In this document: one piece after another, positions 61,402 through 64,000 of the stretch
How positions within the stretch are numbered: the first letter of the stretch is position 1
How the letters are laid out: every line of letters starts with the position of its first letter
Assembly: GCA_021405325.1 (NCBI GenBank)
Contig: QWII01000034.1
Location: 24,273-88,272, forward strand
DNA: 64,000 nucleotides
Direction: 5' to 3'
Source: Caldilinea sp. CFX5
GTDB lineage: Bacteria; Chloroflexota; Anaerolineae; Caldilineales; Caldilineaceae
Made by a program: the position numbers and the translations under genes
The notes under the pieces: model-generated
Told to the model about the DNA's origin: nothing
Database searches by the model: none
The model's input: only the letters and a program-made list of their open reading frames with translations

Positions 61402-63081
61402 ATGACAACGGATAGGAAGCAGCCAGTGGAGCCGCAACGACTTTTATATGTAGAAGATAACCATACCGCGGCGCGCCTCTTTCAAATTAAGTTGCAACAG
61501 GAAGGCTATGTTGTCGATTTAGCAAAGAGCGGCTCTGAGGGACTGGCGATGTTGGAGCGCAATGAATATGATTTAATTGCGCTGGACCAAAATATTCCTG
61601 ATCGCAGCGGCTTGGAGATTCTACAGACCTTGACGGCGCGCCGTTCAGCGCCACCTATTATCATGATCACGGCGCAAAACGACACAAAGACGGCGGTAGA
61701 GGCCATGAAGCTCGGGGCCAGCGATTATGTAGTCAAAGGACTGCATAACGAATATTTACAATTATTGCCGGCAGTTGTTCGACAAACGTTGGATAAGCGT
61801 AAGTTGGAACACGAACGCGATAAAACCCTAGAAGAGTTACAACAAAATAATCGCCGGTTGCTTCTTTTAAATCGCGTGGCGCAACTGCTTACTTCCACAC
61901 TCGATCTAGAGCAGGTGATCCAACAACTGGTGCGCACCATTAGCGAATTGCTCGACACCGAGGGCAGTTCGGTTTGGCTTTGGGACGAAACCCACGGCCA
62001 CTCGTTGATCTGCGTCGGCATCTATTCGCACGGTCAAAATATTACGCCCGACAGCATCCTGCGCTTAAAACCGGGACAGGGTATTGCCGGTTGGGTGGCG
62101 CTACATGGCAAAAGTGTTCACACCGGCAACGTCAAAACTGACGCCCGCTTTACCCGTGATGTGGACGATAGCACCGGCTTTGAAACCCAGTCCTTGCTGG
62201 CTGTGCCGCTCCAGTCGCAGAATAAGACCATTGGCGTCTTAGAACTGGTCAACAAACGCTACGGCCCCTTTGATGAAAGCGACAGCGTGATTGCCGAGAC
62301 ATTGGCGGCATCGGCGGCGATTGCCATTGAAAATGCACGCCTCATGAAGGATATTCGCCAACATCGCGATGAGCTACAAGCGCGCAACGAAGAGCTGGAC
62401 GCCTTCGCCCACACCGTCGCCCATGACCTCAAAAACCCGCTCACGCTGGTTGTCGGCTTTGCCGATATGTTGCGCGATCTCTTCCCCTCCATGCCCCAGA
62501 CTGAGGTGGAGCAGTATCTCAACATCATCATCGAGCATGGCAAGAAGATGGGCCATATCATTGAGGCGCTGCTGTTGTTGGCCGTGGTGCGCGGCACTAA
62601 AGAAGTGGAGATCGACGAGATCGACATGGGCTTTATCGTCGCCGAAACGCTCCGTCGCATTGAGTTTATGGTCAAAGAGTACAACGCCGAAGTGATTGTA
62701 CCCCCCAGTTGGCCGACGGTCTATGGTTATGGGCAATGGCTGGAAGAGGTTTGGTATAATTACCTGACCAATGGCCTGAAGTATGGCGGTCGCCCACCGC
62801 GCCTGGAATTGGGGTATGAGCTGATCAACGAGAAGATGGCCCGTTTCTGGGTGAAGGACAACGGCGCCGGCTTTAGCATCGATCAGCCGGAAAAGCTCTT
62901 TACGCCGCTCTCTAAACTAACGCCCAGCGATTATCAAACCGGCCACGGTTTGGGCCTATCGATTGTGCGCCGCATTGTCGAACGCCTGGGCGGCAAGGTC
63001 GGCGTCGAGAGCAAACTGGGGGAAGGCAGCAAATTCTACTTTACCCTGCCGACCGAGTCAGGAGCAGCCAATACGGCATAA
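61402..63081 (+). CDS. REC-GAF-histidine kinase (hybrid signalling protein)
   Basis: 559 residues. An N-terminal receiver domain (about 10-130) with VEDN, the phosphorylated Asp in LIALDQNIPD and MITAQNDTKTA; a GAF domain (about 160-310, LDLEQVIQQLVRTISELLDTEG, AVPLQSQNKTIGVLELVNKR); a coiled link; HisKA with FAHTVAHDLKNPL (phospho-His) and a HATPase_c domain with YNYLTNGLKYGG, WVKDNGAGF and HGLGLSIVRRIVERLGG. No membrane segment: a cytoplasmic kinase whose activity is likely modulated by phosphorylation of its own receiver and by a GAF ligand. No output response regulator gene is nearby. Its 3' end overlaps a convergent glycosyltransferase gene by 41 bp. Confidence 0.92.
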   Translation: MTTDRKQPVEPQRLLYVEDNHTAARLFQIKLQQEGYVVDLAKSGSEGLAMLERNEYDLIALDQNIPDRSGLEILQTLTARRSAPPIIMITAQNDTKTAVEAMKLGASDYVVKGLHNEYLQLLPAVVRQTLDKRKLEHERDKTLEELQQNNRRLLLLNRVAQLLTSTLDLEQVIQQLVRTISELLDTEGSSVWLWDETHGHSLICVGIYSHGQNITPDSILRLKPGQGIAGWVALHGKSVHTGNVKTDARFTRDVDDSTGFETQSLLAVPLQSQNKTIGVLELVNKRYGPFDESDSVIAETLAASAAIAIENARLMKDIRQHRDELQARNEELDAFAHTVAHDLKNPLTLVVGFADMLRDLFPSMPQTEVEQYLNIIIEHGKKMGHIIEALLLLAVVRGTKEVEIDEIDMGFIVAETLRRIEFMVKEYNAEVIVPPSWPTVYGYGQWLEEVWYNYLTNGLKYGGRPPRLELGYELINEKMARFWVKDNGAGFSIDQPEKLFTPLSKLTPSDYQTGHGLGLSIVRRIVERLGGKVGVESKLGEGSKFYFTLPTESGAANTA

Positions 63082-63790
63082 AGCCGTAGTACCAGGCCAG
63101 CCAGAGCGCTAAGCGCAGCCCCGGCCAGCCATCGCGCCAGCCCGCTAGGGTGACAAAACGGCGCCGGAATTCGCGTAGTGGTTGTAACACAAAGTTATGC
63201 GGTCGTGGTGTAATGCCCCGGCGCTGCAAAATTTGCGCTTCGTACGCCGCATAAAAATGCTGTTTGCGATGGAATTGCGCCCACGATTCGTAGTTGATAT
63301 GGAGCAACGGCGCTGGCAACCACCCTTCCGCCCCGCCGACATCCACCAACTCATGGACCGCCCGCCCGGTATCATAGCGCGCCGCTGACCGCCGTAGCAA
63401 GCGCAACTGATAATCAGGAAAATAGCCGCCGCCCCGCATCTCATGGCCCACAATAAAATTGCGCCGCGGCAGCCAATACCCATTCTGCTCACCTTGCGCA
63501 ATCACCCGTTGCACTTCCTGTCCCAGTTCCGGCGTCACCCGCTCATCGGCATCAATAAAGAGCACCCATTCCGCCGCCACCGTATCCAACACTGCCTGTC
63601 GTTGCGCCGCAAAATTGTCCCACGGTCGCTGCACTACCAATGCCCCGGCTTTCCGCGCCAACGCACAAGTCGCATCCTCACTCACCGCATCCCAAACCAA
63701 CACCGCATCAACCCACGGCTGCACCGCGGCAATACATTGCTGAATATGCCGCGCCTCATTCTTTGTCAAAATCACCGCAACCAGCCGCAT
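63041..63790 (-). CDS. Glycosyltransferase family 2 protein
   Basis: 249 residues from the ATG at 63790 with a G-rich ribosome site; upstream codons in the same frame are repeat-derived. RLVAVILTKNEARHIQQCIAAV is the GT-A start, WVLFIDADERV the metal-binding D-x-D, and GGYFPDYQLRLLRR with TGRAVHELVDV the acceptor region, as in WaaE/KdtX-like and other lipopolysaccharide-type beta-glucosyltransferases. The C-terminal 50 residues contain a hydrophobic helix pair (LRLALWLAWYYGFMPYWLLL). It probably adds a sugar to a lipid-linked or surface glycan. Convergent with the histidine kinase gene. Confidence 0.88.
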   Translation of the reverse strand: MRLVAVILTKNEARHIQQCIAAVQPWVDAVLVWDAVSEDATCALARKAGALVVQRPWDNFAAQRQAVLDTVAAEWVLFIDADERVTPELGQEVQRVIAQGEQNGYWLPRRNFIVGHEMRGGGYFPDYQLRLLRRSAARYDTGRAVHELVDVGGAEGWLPAPLLHINYESWAQFHRKQHFYAAYEAQILQRRGITPRPHNFVLQPLREFRRRFVTLAGWRDGWPGLRLALWLAWYYGFMPYWLLLTRSAG

Positions 63791-63813
63791 CCACCCCCCG
63801 ACATCTTCGCTTG

Positions 63814-63846
63814 CTGGTTCCCACGCTCGCTCAGCGTGGGAACCAG
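63814..63846. repeat. 14-bp hairpin CTGGTTCCCACGCT (dispersed REP-type)
   Basis: Arms 63814-63827 and 63833-63846 with a 5-nt loop, upstream of the glycosyltransferase start. This word is of a kind often repeated in bacterial genomes; only one full copy is in the window. Confidence 0.7.
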
Positions 63847-63873
63847 GGATCCTATTGGGCATAGGACGTAGTA

Positions 63874-63887
63874 AAGACTTTAGTCTT
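63874..63887. repeat. Second copy of the AAGACTAAAGTCTT near-palindrome (inverted)
   Basis: Reverse complement of 47523-47536. Lies just outside the second MITE-like element. Confidence 0.5.
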
Positions 63888-63910
63888 CTTCGGGGCTGTA
63901 TAAAGACTAA

Positions 63911-64000
63911 TGGGAGTTAGGAATTTGTTTCGGTAATCGTAGGTGCGGTTTGTAACCGCACGGTTCCCAGGGAGCAAGTGCGGTTACAAACCGCACCTAC
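63911..64000. mobile_element. Second copy of the MITE-like element, with a nested hairpin, cut by the window edge
   Basis: The first 39 nt (TGGGAGTTAGG through GTAGGTGCGGTT) are identical to the left arm of the element at 11379. The centre is expanded by an extra hairpin (TGTAACCGCA paired with TGCGGTTACA around GGTTCCCAGGGAGCAAG). The right end lies outside the window. Confidence 0.8.

Overview
The window looks like a chromosomal segment from a Chloroflexota bacterium (Anaerolineae/Caldilineae-like). This is inferred from the overall gene style, not from a marker gene: very large secreted mosaic proteins ending in a short Tyr-Leu-Pro...Arg motif, NBR1-type Ig domains, LVIVD/NHL/kelch propellers, Pnkp/Hen1 RNA repair, tandem FemAB proteins, Uma2 and Rpn nucleases, and intergenic spaces full of perfect hairpins. 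I see no rRNA, tRNA, CRISPR array or intact insertion sequence.

Layout. 1-6.8 kb: metabolic and envelope genes (partial enolase-superfamily enzyme, EamA transporter, LysM-NodB deacetylase, amidase, VOC protein, DUF3500 lipoprotein, MsrQ-like haem membrane protein). 6.9-13.3 kb: an RNA-repair island, hen1-pnkp followed by a translationally coupled yefM-yoeB-rlaP-rlaP run, in which the toxin gene yoeB is broken by an 83-bp MITE-like element. 13.4-16.7 kb: an amidohydrolase, a pentapeptide-repeat protein and a convergent STAND ATPase. 16.9-45.1 kb: seven co-oriented genes for exported proteins of about 630-2,010 residues: a metzincin-type protease, an Ig-like repeat protein, a subtilisin, an NHL propeller, an M23/dockerin mosaic, an oligopeptide-binding protein and a kelch protein. 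All carry a YLP-type motif, at the C-terminus in five and internally in two. 45.2-51.7 kb: Rpn-type nuclease with a likely leaderless promoter, an HPS/OMPDC-like lyase with a cyclase, Uma2, a double FemAB protein and FtcD. 52-64 kb: polyprenyl glycosylphosphotransferase behind a highly structured leader, hrcA-grpE without dnaK, GNAT, a PF04020 membrane protein, sbcD-sbcC, a REC-GAF-histidine kinase, and a family 2 glycosyltransferase.

How the genes fit together. Hen1 and Pnkp are known to repair RNAs cut to 2',3'-cyclic phosphate and 5'-OH ends. The neighbouring RlaP nucleotidyltransferases and the RNase toxin/antitoxin pair make this a compact damage-and-repair locus. The 28-kb exported block combines two or three proteases with a peptide-binding protein, which suggests extracellular proteolysis and peptide capture by proteins sharing one sorting or processing signal.

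The strongest unexplained signals are: (1) the YLP-motif exported-protein array and the two domain modules that precede the motif; (2) a genome-wide style of intergenic hairpins built from degenerate 7-8-nt tandem words, different at each locus, which also occur inside the reading frames of pnkp and the FemAB gene; (3) the RNA-repair/toxin operon with its dead toxin.
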